From Balneola sp. (lineage in GTDB: Bacteria > Bacteroidota > Rhodothermia > Balneolales > Balneolaceae), in assembly GCA_017640785.1 (NCBI GenBank), contig JAEPPZ010000012.1, positions 1 through 64,000 on the forward strand: a stretch of 64,000 bases of DNA, given 5' to 3'. Every line of letters begins with the position of its first letter. The stretch's first letter is position 1. The notes beneath the pieces were generated by a model, which saw only the letters and a program-made list of their open reading frames with translations, did not search any database and was not told the origin of the DNA. A program made the translations under genes and the position numbers. Shown piece by piece: positions 1 to 8,712 of the stretch.

Positions 1-9
1 GAGCTTGTA

Positions 10-230
10 AACTGCACAACATCCCTCTGATCTCACACAAGTGTTCGATCGGTCTCCCTTCGAAGGGAGATTTAGAACCTTTGCATCAATTACCTGCCCC
101 ACCCTTGTTCTCTTCCTAACATTAGGTAGGGAGACTCTTAAACCAGCTAAGAAATTATTATCAAAGCCCCATCCCAAAAACCCTTTGTGTTCTCTGTGGT
201 TAAAACAATTCCCAGCCATTGCTAACCCTC
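10..230 (+). repeat. Dispersed ~210 bp intergenic repeat, copy 1 (inverted relative to copy at 18.3-18.5 kb)
   Basis: The stretch from the ACAACATCCC near position 18 through the GTGTTCTCTGTGGTTAA near 190-207 reappears, reverse-complemented and by eye about 85% identical, at roughly 18311-18520. Both copies contain the self-complementary CTCCCTTCGAAGGGAG and the GTGTTCGATCGG block. No convincing gene is present: a 73-codon open frame here has no recognisable features. The downstream part to 288 ends in ATT-rich filler next to the argH stop. Confidence 0.75.
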
Positions 231-288
231 CATTGTTCCCTCAGGATGACTTTTTTAAATAAACACTACCTTCAATATTGAACATTCA

Positions 289-1587
289 TTATTCGATATT
301 CAACACCTTCTCCATCCTCTCCTGAATCTCCTCTAACATCAAATTTCCGATACTACCTTCGTGCGTGTGATTCAGTTCTTTTGGAGGCACAAAACTTCCG
401 TCTTCGATCTGTTTTGCCACTTGCTGATAGGCTTCCCGAAAAGGAATTCCTTTTACCACTAATTCATTAACAGCCTCTACAGAAAAGATGAGTTTATATT
501 TCGGATCATCCAGAATGTCCTTAACCGGTTCAATTTTTGACACAGAATAAGAAGCGATTTTCAGACAGCTTTTCATTTCTTTGATGGCCGGGAATAACAA
601 TTCCTTCAACAGCTGAAAATCTCTGTGATACCCGGAAGTGAGATTACTTAAAGTCATCATGATCTGATTCGGAAGCGCCATCAATACATTGGTTTTAGCA
701 CGAAGCAATTCAAATACATCCGGATTTTTCTTGTGGGGCATAATGCTGGAACCCGTTGTAAGCTCATCAGGTAATTTCAAGAATTGAAAATTTTGACTGT
801 TGTACAGACACACATCAGCAGCTAGTTTATTCAAGGATGAAGCCAGGTTTGCTAACGCTGAAGCGACCACTTGTTCTGTTTTTCCCCTTCCCATTTGAGC
901 ATACACTGAATTATAGACCATACTTTCAAATCCAAGTAAGTCAGAAGTCATTCGTCGGTTAAGCGGAAAACTAGAACCATAACCCGCTGCTGATCCCAAC
1001 GGATTTCTGTTCACAACTTTATACGCGCCATTCAATATCTCCACATCATCAACTAAACTCTCTGCGTAAGCGGAAAACCACAATCCGAAACTACTCGGCA
1101 TTGCCGCCTGAGTATGAGTATATCCCGGCATGAATACATCTTTGTGCGTGCCTGCCTGATCGATAAGTGCAGAAAACAGGTCATTGGTAAGCGATTCTAT
1201 TTCCTCTAATTGTTCTCTCAGAAATAAGCGAATATCTACTAACACCTGATCATTTCTGGATCGACCGGAATGAATTTTCTTACCTACATCACCCAGTTCT
1301 TTGGTCAACATCAATTCGATCTGGGAATGTACATCCTCCACACCGTCTTCGATCTGAAACTTTCCTTTTGCAATGATCTGCTCCTGAATATTCTCCAGTT
1401 CTCTGATCAGAATCTCTAACTCAGATTTCTCCAATAAACCTACGGATTCCAGCATAGTGATATGGGCAATGGTTCCGCGCACATCATGTTTCGCAAGTTC
1501 AAGATCCAGTTCACGATCTTTCCCAACCGTAAACTCTTCAATGAATTGATCCGTTTTAATTCCCTTTTCCCAAAGTTTTTTTGCCAT
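289..1587 (-). CDS. argH: Argininosuccinate lyase
   Basis: Cleaves argininosuccinate to arginine and fumarate, the last step of arginine synthesis, in the cytoplasm. The 432-residue product has the fumarase/aspartase superfamily signature GSSIMPHKKNPD around residue 280, which carries the flexible catalytic loop, and the N-terminal GRSRNDQV block around residue 108 that binds substrate. Length is slightly below the usual 450-470. It is the last gene of the minus-strand arginine operon, 76 bp after argE. That gap holds a small CCCCTctcaaaAGGGG hairpin, so downstream expression could be tuned at the RNA level (inference). No frameshift or missing motif seen. Confidence 0.96.
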   Translation of the reverse strand: MAKKLWEKGIKTDQFIEEFTVGKDRELDLELAKHDVRGTIAHITMLESVGLLEKSELEILIRELENIQEQIIAKGKFQIEDGVEDVHSQIELMLTKELGDVGKKIHSGRSRNDQVLVDIRLFLREQLEEIESLTNDLFSALIDQAGTHKDVFMPGYTHTQAAMPSSFGLWFSAYAESLVDDVEILNGAYKVVNRNPLGSAAGYGSSFPLNRRMTSDLLGFESMVYNSVYAQMGRGKTEQVVASALANLASSLNKLAADVCLYNSQNFQFLKLPDELTTGSSIMPHKKNPDVFELLRAKTNVLMALPNQIMMTLSNLTSGYHRDFQLLKELLFPAIKEMKSCLKIASYSVSKIEPVKDILDDPKYKLIFSVEAVNELVVKGIPFREAYQQVAKQIEDGSFVPPKELNHTHEGSIGNLMLEEIQERMEKVLNIE

Positions 1588-1663
1588 AATAACTTCCTTT
1601 ATTCTGAGCGTGTCTATTTACACACACCCCTGAATCCCCTCTCAAAAGGGGACTTTTCCTTTC

Positions 1664-2725
1664 CTATAATTTCAGTTTATTTAATAACTCAATATACGTT
1701 TCGATTCCTTCTTCGATTTCGCTCAGATAAATATATTCATCGGCAGTATGTGAGCGATGTGTGTCTCCCGGTCCCATTTTAATACACGGAAACGGCATGT
1801 GAACCTGATCCGACATAGTTTGTGAACCATAGGTTTTTATTCCAAGCTCTTTGCCTTTCATAACCACAACATGATTCTCAGAAATACCGGATGCGTTTAG
1901 GTTCAGCGATCTTGGATTTACTTCACAATTCACATGTTCCTTAATAAGTTCTACAACTTCTCTGTTAGTGTAATGCTCATTCGGGCGGACATCAACAACG
2001 AACTTACATTCATCGGGCACTACATTGTGCTGAGATCCGGCTGAGATCTGCGTCACTGTCATATTTACTTTCCCGAGCACTTCCGATTTCTTTTCAAATT
2101 GATAATTCCTGAACCACTCGATATCATTCATCGCTTTATAAAGAGCGTTTTCTCCTTCACTTCTTGCCGCATGTCCGCTTTTCCCGTGAGCAATACAATC
2201 CAGAACAATCAACCCTCGCTCAGCAATCGCCATGTCCATGGATGTCGGTTCCCCCACCACTCCAAGATCGATCTTACCCAATTCTTCTAACACAATAGGA
2301 ACACCTTGTTTGCCGGAAGTTTCCTCTTCAGCAGAGGCCAGAAAAACCAGGTTGTAGTTTTGATCAGTACCTGCCAAATGAATAAAAGTATGCAACAAAC
2401 TAACCAATGGACCGCCGGCATCATTACTTCCCAATCCGATCAATTTTCCGTCTTCAACAGTTGGGCTAAAAGGATCGTAACTCCACTTGGAAGAAGCCTT
2501 CACTGTATCGTGATGAGAATTCAGAAGAATCGTTGGCTTTGTTTCATCTATTTCTCTTGCCCACGCCCAAACGTTGTTCTTCTTTCTCTCAGCATTAAAA
2601 CCTTGCGCCTTCAAATACTCTTCGATCACATCCGCAGTTTTATCCTCCTCCCCACTGTAGGACTGAATAGAAATGAGTTGCTTTAGTAATTCTATGGCGT
2701 TTTCGAACAATTCATCTTTCTTCAC
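1664..2725 (-). CDS. argE: M20 family N-acyl-citrulline/ornithine deacylase (ArgE-like)
   Basis: A 353-residue M20 zinc metallopeptidase. Visible metal-site motifs are LNSHHDTV (His, about residue 71), GLGSNDAGGP (bridging Asp), SAEEETSG (catalytic Glu pair), VGEPTS and the late HTADEY histidine. In pathways that carbamoylate an acylated ornithine, this enzyme removes the acyl group from N-acylcitrulline instead of N-acylornithine. The neighbouring argF' and the absence of an ordinary argF support that role here. The acyl group (acetyl or succinyl) cannot be read from this sequence alone. It lies between argB (166 bp upstream, with a repeat in the gap) and argH in the operon. Confidence 0.88.
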   Translation of the reverse strand: MKKDELFENAIELLKQLISIQSYSGEEDKTADVIEEYLKAQGFNAERKKNNVWAWAREIDETKPTILLNSHHDTVKASSKWSYDPFSPTVEDGKLIGLGSNDAGGPLVSLLHTFIHLAGTDQNYNLVFLASAEEETSGKQGVPIVLEELGKIDLGVVGEPTSMDMAIAERGLIVLDCIAHGKSGHAARSEGENALYKAMNDIEWFRNYQFEKKSEVLGKVNMTVTQISAGSQHNVVPDECKFVVDVRPNEHYTNREVVELIKEHVNCEVNPRSLNLNASGISENHVVVMKGKELGIKTYGSQTMSDQVHMPFPCIKMGPGDTHRSHTADEYIYLSEIEEGIETYIELLNKLKL

Positions 2726-2764
2726 ATTGACCTCCCCTGACTTATAATCAAATTTACAATTCCC

Positions 2765-2880
2765 GGGTAGTTCCTCCCCTCCTCCAACAGGAGGGGAAAA
2801 CTCATTTTCAAATAACCAAATCTGCTTAAAGAGTCCTTCTCCTTGGACAAGGAGAAGACAGAAGAGGTCGAAACTATATA
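2765..2880. repeat. Dispersed double-hairpin repeat inside the arginine operon
   Basis: Two consecutive palindromes fill the argB-argE gap: CCCCTCCTccaacAGGAGGGG near 2776-2798 and CCTTCTCCTTggacAAGGAGAAG near 2840-2865. A similar arrangement (a CCCCTCC hairpin, a spacer, then a CTCCTCC hairpin ending in GACAGAGGAGGTC) occurs at about 9210-9305. It looks like a mobile intergenic repeat. Within an operon such hairpins can act as RNA processing or stability elements (inference). Confidence 0.65.
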
Positions 2881-2891
2881 GATTAGCATTT

Positions 2892-3653
2892 TCATTTCAC
2901 CAACCTCGTTCCTTTTTCTTCATCTTTAAACACATCAAATCCAACAATTCTGACTTTTTTAGCTCCTGCATTCAGTGCTTTAAAACCCAGCTCCAGTTTC
3001 GGAATCATTCCTTCTTTTATGATACCATTTCCCTCCAGATGACGATATAACAATAAATTCATTTCGGTGATCAATTTCTCGCCATTCATAACGCCTTCAA
3101 GGTCAAAACACAGATCCATTGCAACATCTTCATGCTCTGCCAATCCTGAAGCAATAAAGCCCGCGATATTATCTGCGTTTGTATTCAATAGCTGTCCATT
3201 GCCGTCGTGTGTCAGTGGTGCGATTACAGGTGTAACCCCTTCGTTCAATAAGCTGTTTAGAACCGTAGCATCTACCTGTTCGATATCCCCCACAAAACCA
3301 AAATCTATAGGTTCCGGATCTCTTTTTTTCGATTGGATCAGGTTCATATCAGCACCGGAAAGACCAATTGCGTTACAACCCAACGCCTGAAGTTTTGCCA
3401 CTATCTTTTTATTCACCAATCCGCCGTAAACCATGGTCACCACATCGATCATATCGGAATCGGTTATTCTTCTGCCATTGATCATTTTGGATTTCAGTCC
3501 CAGCTTTTCTGCTACATCAGAAGCTATTTTCCCGCCTCCATGAACCAGAATTTTCTTGTCTTCAATTTGAGCAAAATCCTGTAGAAACTGATCCAACTTT
3601 GCTTCGTCATCAATGACTTTACCACCGATCTTTATGACTTTTATTTCACTCAT
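2892..3653 (-). CDS. argB: N-acylglutamate kinase (acetylglutamate kinase family)
   Basis: Phosphorylates the gamma-carboxylate of N-acylglutamate using ATP. The 253-residue product begins IKVIKIGGKVIDD, the amino-acid kinase lysine/glycine loop, followed by ILVHGGGK at about residue 35 for the phosphate-binding glycines, and has a C-terminal GMIPKLELGFKAL segment that positions nucleotide. This is the short, arginine-insensitive form without the N-terminal helix of feedback-inhibited ArgB; control is therefore likely elsewhere (inference). It overlaps argF' by 8 bp, indicating translational coupling. In the succinylated Bacteroidota pathway the same family acts on N-succinylglutamate. Confidence 0.93.
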   Translation of the reverse strand: MSEIKVIKIGGKVIDDEAKLDQFLQDFAQIEDKKILVHGGGKIASDVAEKLGLKSKMINGRRITDSDMIDVVTMVYGGLVNKKIVAKLQALGCNAIGLSGADMNLIQSKKRDPEPIDFGFVGDIEQVDATVLNSLLNEGVTPVIAPLTHDGNGQLLNTNADNIAGFIASGLAEHEDVAMDLCFDLEGVMNGEKLITEMNLLLYRHLEGNGIIKEGMIPKLELGFKALNAGAKKVRIVGFDVFKDEEKGTRLVK

Positions 3654-4593
3654 TTTTCAGAATTTTATTGAATATAGTTTGAGCGGAAACAATTCTGTTG
3701 GTTGCCTCTTCGATCACCAGTGAATTCGCGCTGTCAATTACGACATCGCTCACAACCACATTTCTTCGAACAGGTAAACAGTGCATGAATTTAGCGTCGT
3801 TCGTAAGTTCCATTTTAGCCTCATCAACCATCCAGTTTTTATCTTCAGAAAGTATTTTTCCGTACTCCGAATAACTACTCCAGTTTTTTGCATAGATGAA
3901 ATCAGCCCCTTCAAATGCTTTTTTCTGATCGTATTCGATATGTGCGTTCACTGAAAATTCAGGAGCTAATTCGTAGCCTTCTGGATGAGTGATTGTAAGA
4001 TCATACTCCGCTTTTTGAGTCCACAAAGAAAACGAATTCGCCACTGCCTGAGGAAGTGCTCTCGGATGAGGCACCCAGGTCAATACTACTTTTGGTTTAT
4101 CTATCTTCTTATGAGTTTCAATAGTGATCAGATCTGCAAAAGCCTGCAAAGGATGTCTGGTAGAAGACTCCAGATTTACCACCGGCACCGGACAATGTTT
4201 AATAAACTGACTCAAAACCTGTTCTGAATAATCAGCTTCGCGATCTTCCAATTTTGCAAAAGCACGGATCGCCACCAGATCAAAGTAAGAACCGATCACT
4301 TGTGCTGCTTCTTTGACGTGCTCCGCTTTGTTTCCATTCATGACAGCTCCGTCAGCGAACTCCAGTTGCCAACCGCCTGCTCCTACATCAAAAACAGTTA
4401 CATCCACACCCAGATTCTGAGCCGCTCTTTGGGAACTCAACCTGGTTCGCAAACTTGGATTTAGAAACAACAAGCAGATCGACTTATTTCGGATGCTTCC
4501 CTTCTCTTTAAATGGGTTTTTCTTTACTTCCAATCCTTCTTGGATCAGACTTTTCAGATCGTCTACATCATCAATTGAGAAAAACTGTTTCAT
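3646..4593 (-). CDS. argF': N-acyl-L-ornithine transcarbamylase (succinyl-type favoured)
   Basis: A 315-residue aspartate/ornithine carbamoyltransferase homologue. The carbamoyl-phosphate loop appears as NPSLRTR at residues 45-51 (usual STRTR replaced, as in AOTCase/SOTCase enzymes). The late HCLPVRR block near residue 275 is the acyl-ornithine form of the usual HCLP motif. As I recall the Bacteroides SOTCase and Xanthomonas AOTCase work, the residue at SOTCase position 90 decides acyl specificity: Pro gives succinyl and Glu acetyl preference. Here it is Ala90 in NGNKAEHV. Small residues at that site were reported to favour succinylornithine, so N-succinylornithine carbamoyltransferase is my preferred call. 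Overlaps argD by 4 bp and argB by 8 bp. Confidence 0.92.
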   Translation of the reverse strand: MKQFFSIDDVDDLKSLIQEGLEVKKNPFKEKGSIRNKSICLLFLNPSLRTRLSSQRAAQNLGVDVTVFDVGAGGWQLEFADGAVMNGNKAEHVKEAAQVIGSYFDLVAIRAFAKLEDREADYSEQVLSQFIKHCPVPVVNLESSTRHPLQAFADLITIETHKKIDKPKVVLTWVPHPRALPQAVANSFSLWTQKAEYDLTITHPEGYELAPEFSVNAHIEYDQKKAFEGADFIYAKNWSSYSEYGKILSEDKNWMVDEAKMELTNDAKFMHCLPVRRNVVVSDVVIDSANSLVIEEATNRIVSAQTIFNKILKNE

Positions 4594-5717
4594 GATAATT
4601 CTTCCTTTATAGCTTTTAAAAAATCCGTTGTTTCTCTTTTTCCAATTCCCAAAGAAGGCAACAATCGTAATGTATTTTTATCGGATGAGGAGCCCGTAAA
4701 AATGTAATGTTTATATAATAATGTCTTTCTCATTTCTGCGATCTCAAATTCGAATTCCACTCCTATCATTAACCCTGCACCACGAACTTCTTTTACCTTC
4801 GGAAGCTTCTTCAATTCTTCCTTCAGGTATTCACCCATTTCTTCTGCGTGCTTGATCAGGTTTTCCATTTCCATCACTTCCAGCACCGCCAGAGAAGCTG
4901 CACAGGCCAAATGATTTCCGCCGAATGTTGTTCCCAGCATCCCGAATGAAGCCTCGAACTTTGGAGACGTGATAATTCCTCCAATAGGAAACCCGTTGCC
5001 CATTCCTTTTGCCATGCTGATAATATCAGGCTCAACTCCTGAATGTTGATGAGCAAAGAACTTACCCGTTCTTCCAAACCCCGATTGTATCTCATCCAGA
5101 ATGAGAACCGTATTTGTTTGATCGCAAAACGTTCTGATATGCTTCAAGAACTCCGGTGACGGTGCATGAATGCCACTGATCCCTTGAATACCTTCGATCA
5201 AAACCGCACATACCTCTTCTTGTTTTAAGGCTTCTTCAACACCTTCAAAATCTTCCAGTTTTAGTCGGACTATTTCTGCTCCTTCATTCACAGGAAACAA
5301 GATCTTCGGATTGTCAGTAGCAGCAACAGCAAGCGAAGTTCTACCATGAAATCCTTTTTCGAAAACCAGAATTTTCTTTCTTCCATTGTGTGCAGATGCC
5401 ATTTTCAGTGCATTCTCGTTGGCTTCTGCCCCTGAATTGCACAGAAATAAATTCCAGTCTGTGTATCCCGAAAGTTCTCCAAGTTTCTCTGATAATTCTT
5501 TCTGAACTCCGATGGGAACAGAATTTGAATAAAAACCGATCTTGTTTATTTGCTCAGTGATGCGCTTCACATAATGCGGATGTGAATGTCCGATAGAAAT
5601 GACGGCATGACCACCATACATGTCTAAATATTTGGTTCCGTCTTCCGTGTAAACATAATTCCCTTTAGCTTTCACGGGCTCCACATCAAACAAGGGATAA
5701 ACAGGTAATAAATCCAT
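4590..5717 (-). CDS. argD: N-acylornithine aminotransferase
   Basis: A class III PLP aminotransferase of 375 residues that converts N-acylglutamate semialdehyde to N-acylornithine with glutamate as donor. Visible features are GGHAVISIGHSHP (around residue 35), LILDEIQSGFGRTGKF with the PLP-contacting Asp (around 205), and SMAKGMGNGFPIGG carrying the Schiff-base lysine (around 235). A little shorter than the usual 390-400, with a compact C-terminus. Its start overlaps the argC stop by one base and its stop overlaps the argF' start by four, so translation is tightly coupled. A broader succinyl/acetyl range is common in this family. Confidence 0.94.
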   Translation of the reverse strand: MDLLPVYPLFDVEPVKAKGNYVYTEDGTKYLDMYGGHAVISIGHSHPHYVKRITEQINKIGFYSNSVPIGVQKELSEKLGELSGYTDWNLFLCNSGAEANENALKMASAHNGRKKILVFEKGFHGRTSLAVAATDNPKILFPVNEGAEIVRLKLEDFEGVEEALKQEEVCAVLIEGIQGISGIHAPSPEFLKHIRTFCDQTNTVLILDEIQSGFGRTGKFFAHQHSGVEPDIISMAKGMGNGFPIGGIITSPKFEASFGMLGTTFGGNHLACAASLAVLEVMEMENLIKHAEEMGEYLKEELKKLPKVKEVRGAGLMIGVEFEFEIAEMRKTLLYKHYIFTGSSSDKNTLRLLPSLGIGKRETTDFLKAIKEELS

Positions 5718-6682
5718 CAGAATGCGCTCCCTTTCAATTTCAATCCGGTGGTTTCTTTCAGACCAAACATCAGATTCATATTCTGAACTGCTTGCCCTGA
5801 GGCGCCTTTTACTAAGTTGTCTATAACTCCGGTTATAAGTAATTGATCTCCCTCTTTCTGAAGATGAAGAACTCCTTTGTTAGAATTCACAACTTGTTTT
5901 ACATCTACAGCTTTTTCTGAAATATGAACAAAAGGATGACCGCTGTAATAATCTTTGAATAATTCACCGGCTTCTTCCAGAGACAGCTCTGTTTTCAGAT
6001 AACAAGCTGCTAATATTCCTCTGGTAAAAGCCCCGCGAAAAGGAACAAAATTAATAGTGCTATCAAAATCATTTTTAAGCTGGGTTACACTTTGTGTGAT
6101 CTCGCCCAGATGCTGATGCGTAAATGCTTTATAGACCGAGGCATTGTTACTTCTCCAACTAAAATGGGTAGTTGATGTTGGGTTTTGCCCGGCTCCGGTA
6201 CTGCCCGTCATCGCTGACACATGAACATCATTGTTCAACAAATTCGCTGAAGCCAGAGGTAACAGGCACAACTGTATACATGTTGCAAAGCACCCCGGAT
6301 TAGCTACTTTTTCTACTTTTTTGATCAGATCTCTGTTCAACTCAGGCAAGCCATAGATAAATTCATTTCCTTCGGATTTCAAACGAAAATCTGAACTCAG
6401 GTCAATGATCTTTGCCTTTTCAGGAATTACTCCGGACTCTATAATCCCTTTTGATTTCCCATGACCTGAGCAAAGAAAAACAACTTCCACTTCCTGATCT
6501 AACTGCTCATCAAATACCAGATCGATCTCACCGATCAGGTCAGGATGTGCCTCATGGATTTTTTGTCCCGAGTGACTTTTACTGACAACAGAAGTCAATT
6601 CCACTTTAGAATGATTGATCAAAATTCTGATCAACTCACCGGCTGTATATCCTGCCCCACCAATTATTCCAACTTTAATCAT
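5717..6682 (-). CDS. argC: N-acyl-gamma-glutamyl-phosphate reductase
   Basis: NADPH-dependent reduction of N-acylglutamyl phosphate to the semialdehyde. The 321-residue product starts with the Rossmann nucleotide loop VGIIGGAGYTAGELIRIL. The catalytic cysteine lies in VANPGCFATC around residue 130, a pattern specific to ArgC, and a catalytic His is likely within the HQHLGEI segment near 190. Shorter than the 345-residue E. coli-type protein, as is common in this phylum. It overlaps argG by 8 bp upstream and argD by 1 bp downstream. Confidence 0.95.
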   Translation of the reverse strand: MIKVGIIGGAGYTAGELIRILINHSKVELTSVVSKSHSGQKIHEAHPDLIGEIDLVFDEQLDQEVEVVFLCSGHGKSKGIIESGVIPEKAKIIDLSSDFRLKSEGNEFIYGLPELNRDLIKKVEKVANPGCFATCIQLCLLPLASANLLNNDVHVSAMTGSTGAGQNPTSTTHFSWRSNNASVYKAFTHQHLGEITQSVTQLKNDFDSTINFVPFRGAFTRGILAACYLKTELSLEEAGELFKDYYSGHPFVHISEKAVDVKQVVNSNKGVLHLQKEGDQLLITGVIDNLVKGASGQAVQNMNLMFGLKETTGLKLKGSAF

Positions 6683-7871
6683 TGTTCTGTACCGATTGTT
6701 GAATGAGCGTTGCGTTTGCCAAGATCTTCGTAAAGCCTTTTACATCTTCGCCACTCCAGCCTTGATTCATCTCTCCATACTGACCATGTTTTGATTGCAT
6801 CAGATCAAATTCAGATTCAATACCGATCAGTTCGAATTGCTTAGGTTCTAATTTCACAAACACCTTTCCGGTCACTTTTTGCTGAGTATTTTCCAGAAAA
6901 GCTTCGATATCTCTCATCACCGGATCCAGAAATTGTCCTTCGTGCATCAACATTCCGTACCACTCGCCCAACTGATCTTTCCAGTACAACTGCCATTTTC
7001 CCAACACATGTTTTTCCAGTAACTGATGCGCTTTGATCAATATCATGGGAGCAGCCGCTTCAAATCCAACTCTGCCTTTTATTCCGATGATGGTATCACC
7101 TACATGAATGTCTCTGCCAATTCCATATGGTTGCGCAATTTCCTGAAGTTTTTTGATCGCCTGAACAGAAGTTAACTTCTCACCGTTAATGGACGTTGGT
7201 TCTCCATGTTCGAACCCGATTTCTACGATTAACCCGTCTCTATTAACTATTTTTGTTGGCCACGCTTCTTCCGGTAGTGTTTGATGAGAAGTGAGTGTTT
7301 CAGCACCACCCACACTTGTCCCCCACAATCCTTTGTTGATGGAATATTTCGCTTTCGCCCATTCTTTTTCCACTCCATGACTTTTCAGAAACTCCACCTC
7401 TTCTTCGCGACTCAGTTTCATGTCTCTGATGGGTGTGATGATCTCCATCTCCGGAGCAAGCACATTAAAGATCAGATCGAAACGAACCTGATCATTACCC
7501 GCTCCCGTGCTTCCGTGTGCGATGGCATCAGCGCCGATCTTCTTGGCATATTCTGCTATTGCCACAGCTTGAAATACACGCTCGGCACTTACTGAAAGCG
7601 GATACGTATGGTTTTTTAACACATTCCCGAATAACAGATATTTAATTCCTTTCTGATAGAATTCCTGCTCAACATCAATGCAGACGTGATCTTCTATACC
7701 AAGATCAGCAGCTTTCTGTGCCAGTTCTTTTTGTTCTGCTTCATCAAAGCCGCCGGTGTTTACAGCCGCGGTAAACACTTCGTATCCCTTTTCTTTTGCC
7801 AGATGAATAGCGCAATAACTGGTGTCTAAACCACCACTAAATGCTAATACTACTTTTTTATTTTTCTTCAT
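6675..7871 (-). CDS. argG: Argininosuccinate synthase
   Basis: ATP-dependent condensation of citrulline and aspartate. The 398-residue protein opens with the PP-loop VLAFSGGLDTSYCAIHL, the N-type ATP pyrophosphatase signature. AHGSTGAGNDQVRFD around residue 117 is the citrulline/aspartate-binding block. It follows the GNAT gene by 97 bp; that gap contains a long variant of the GTCATCCTGAAC palindromic repeat. The early position of argG, before the acyl-pathway genes, matches the arrangement I know from Bacteroidota arginine clusters. Confidence 0.95.
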   Translation of the reverse strand: MKKNKKVVLAFSGGLDTSYCAIHLAKEKGYEVFTAAVNTGGFDEAEQKELAQKAADLGIEDHVCIDVEQEFYQKGIKYLLFGNVLKNHTYPLSVSAERVFQAVAIAEYAKKIGADAIAHGSTGAGNDQVRFDLIFNVLAPEMEIITPIRDMKLSREEEVEFLKSHGVEKEWAKAKYSINKGLWGTSVGGAETLTSHQTLPEEAWPTKIVNRDGLIVEIGFEHGEPTSINGEKLTSVQAIKKLQEIAQPYGIGRDIHVGDTIIGIKGRVGFEAAAPMILIKAHQLLEKHVLGKWQLYWKDQLGEWYGMLMHEGQFLDPVMRDIEAFLENTQQKVTGKVFVKLEPKQFELIGIESEFDLMQSKHGQYGEMNQGWSGEDVKGFTKILANATLIQQSVQNND

Positions 7872-7894
7872 GATTATTTCCTTTTACTTGAAAG

Positions 7895-7945
7895 GTCATC
7901 CTGAACCACGTGCTGAACTTGATTCAGTATTGTTTCAGGATCTTC
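7895..7945. repeat. GTCATCCTGAAC...GTTTCAGGATC palindromic repeat, long variant
   Basis: The two arms GTCATCCTGAAC (7895) and TTTCAGGATC (about 7933) are those of the repeat at 13788, 58597 and 58978, but here they are separated by an extra segment containing CACGTG and a second TGAACTTGATTCAG. It lies in the gap between the GNAT gene and argG, where it could form an intra-operon mRNA hairpin. Confidence 0.7.
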
Positions 7946-7968
7946 CTCCCTGCTTAGTAGCTATAAAT

Positions 7969-8610
7969 TTAAAAGACCTTCAACGGTTTAATGAGTTTCT
8001 GAACGGAAGCGGTTTTCATCTGCACCCACCGGTAAAACTTTCTGATGTTTGCTTCGCGTTCTTCTTTTGGTTTGTTATTCGGATGCTGAGGATCGTACAA
8101 CATTCCTGTGCATAAACAATTCTTGCGATTATTCCTAGAAAGTATGTCGTAATTCGGACAGCTTTGACAACCTCTCCAAAACGTTTCATCCTGAGTGAGT
8201 TCTGAAAATGTTACCGGCTTATAACCAAGATCCGAATTGATCTTCATAACCGGCAAGCTGGTCGTGATCCCGAATAACTTCGCAGTTGGGTATTTCTTCT
8301 TTGACAACTCAAATGCTTTTCCTTTGATCTTTTTTGCCAATCCAAGCCCTCTGTAATCCGGATGAACGATCAGTCCCGAATTCGCCACATACTTTTTACT
8401 TTCCCATATCTCGATGTAGCAAAACCCGACCAGTTTATCCCCATCTAAGGCTATAACCGCATTTTGGTTTTCAAATTTAGTTTTGATGTAATTGGGATCA
8501 CGTTTTGCAATACCTGTTCCGCGCTGTTGAGCTGCTTTTTCAATAAGTGCACAGATCTCTTCCGCATAAACTGCGTGCTTGGATGAACCGAAATAGATAG
8601 AAACCGACAT
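7969..8610 (-). CDS. GNAT acyltransferase, probable N-acylglutamate synthase
   Basis: A 213-residue GCN5-related acyltransferase. The acyl-CoA pyrophosphate-binding motif A is visible as VHPDYRGLGLAKKIK near residue 82-96 (R-G-x-G-x-A pattern). After the GNAT core there is a Cys-rich tail with CQSCPNY and NCLCTGM near residues 147-170, unusual for a plain GNAT and suggestive of a structural metal site. As first gene of an otherwise complete acylated arginine pathway with no argA/argJ, it is the natural candidate for making N-acetyl- or N-succinylglutamate. I recall that a GNAT protein at this position in Bacteroides was assigned by genetics to N-succinylglutamate synthesis. The function is context-based; the GNAT fold is clear. 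Confidence 0.82.
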   Translation of the reverse strand: MSVSIYFGSSKHAVYAEEICALIEKAAQQRGTGIAKRDPNYIKTKFENQNAVIALDGDKLVGFCYIEIWESKKYVANSGLIVHPDYRGLGLAKKIKGKAFELSKKKYPTAKLFGITTSLPVMKINSDLGYKPVTFSELTQDETFWRGCQSCPNYDILSRNNRKNCLCTGMLYDPQHPNNKPKEEREANIRKFYRWVQMKTASVQKLIKPLKVF

Positions 8611-8677
8611 GTGAGTAAAAGATGGAAATCCCGAAGGAAAAATTAGAATTGAACTGCTTTTATTAATTTAGATGAGA

Positions 8678-8705
8678 TGGTAATCGTAGAAAACACGACA
8701 TACCA
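8678..8705 (-). promoter_or_regulatory. Hairpin between arginine leader frame and operon start
   Basis: On the minus strand TGGTA-TG-TCGT, loop GTTTTCT, ACGA-T-TACCA forms a nine-pair stem with a small internal loop. It begins seven bases after the stop codon of the Arg-rich leader frame and ends 67 bases before the GNAT start. No U-run follows, so it is not a classical intrinsic terminator. A ribosome at the leader's last Arg codons or stop would cover its 5' arm, which fits a translation-sensing switch (inference). Confidence 0.5.
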
Positions 8706-8712
8706 CTATGCG

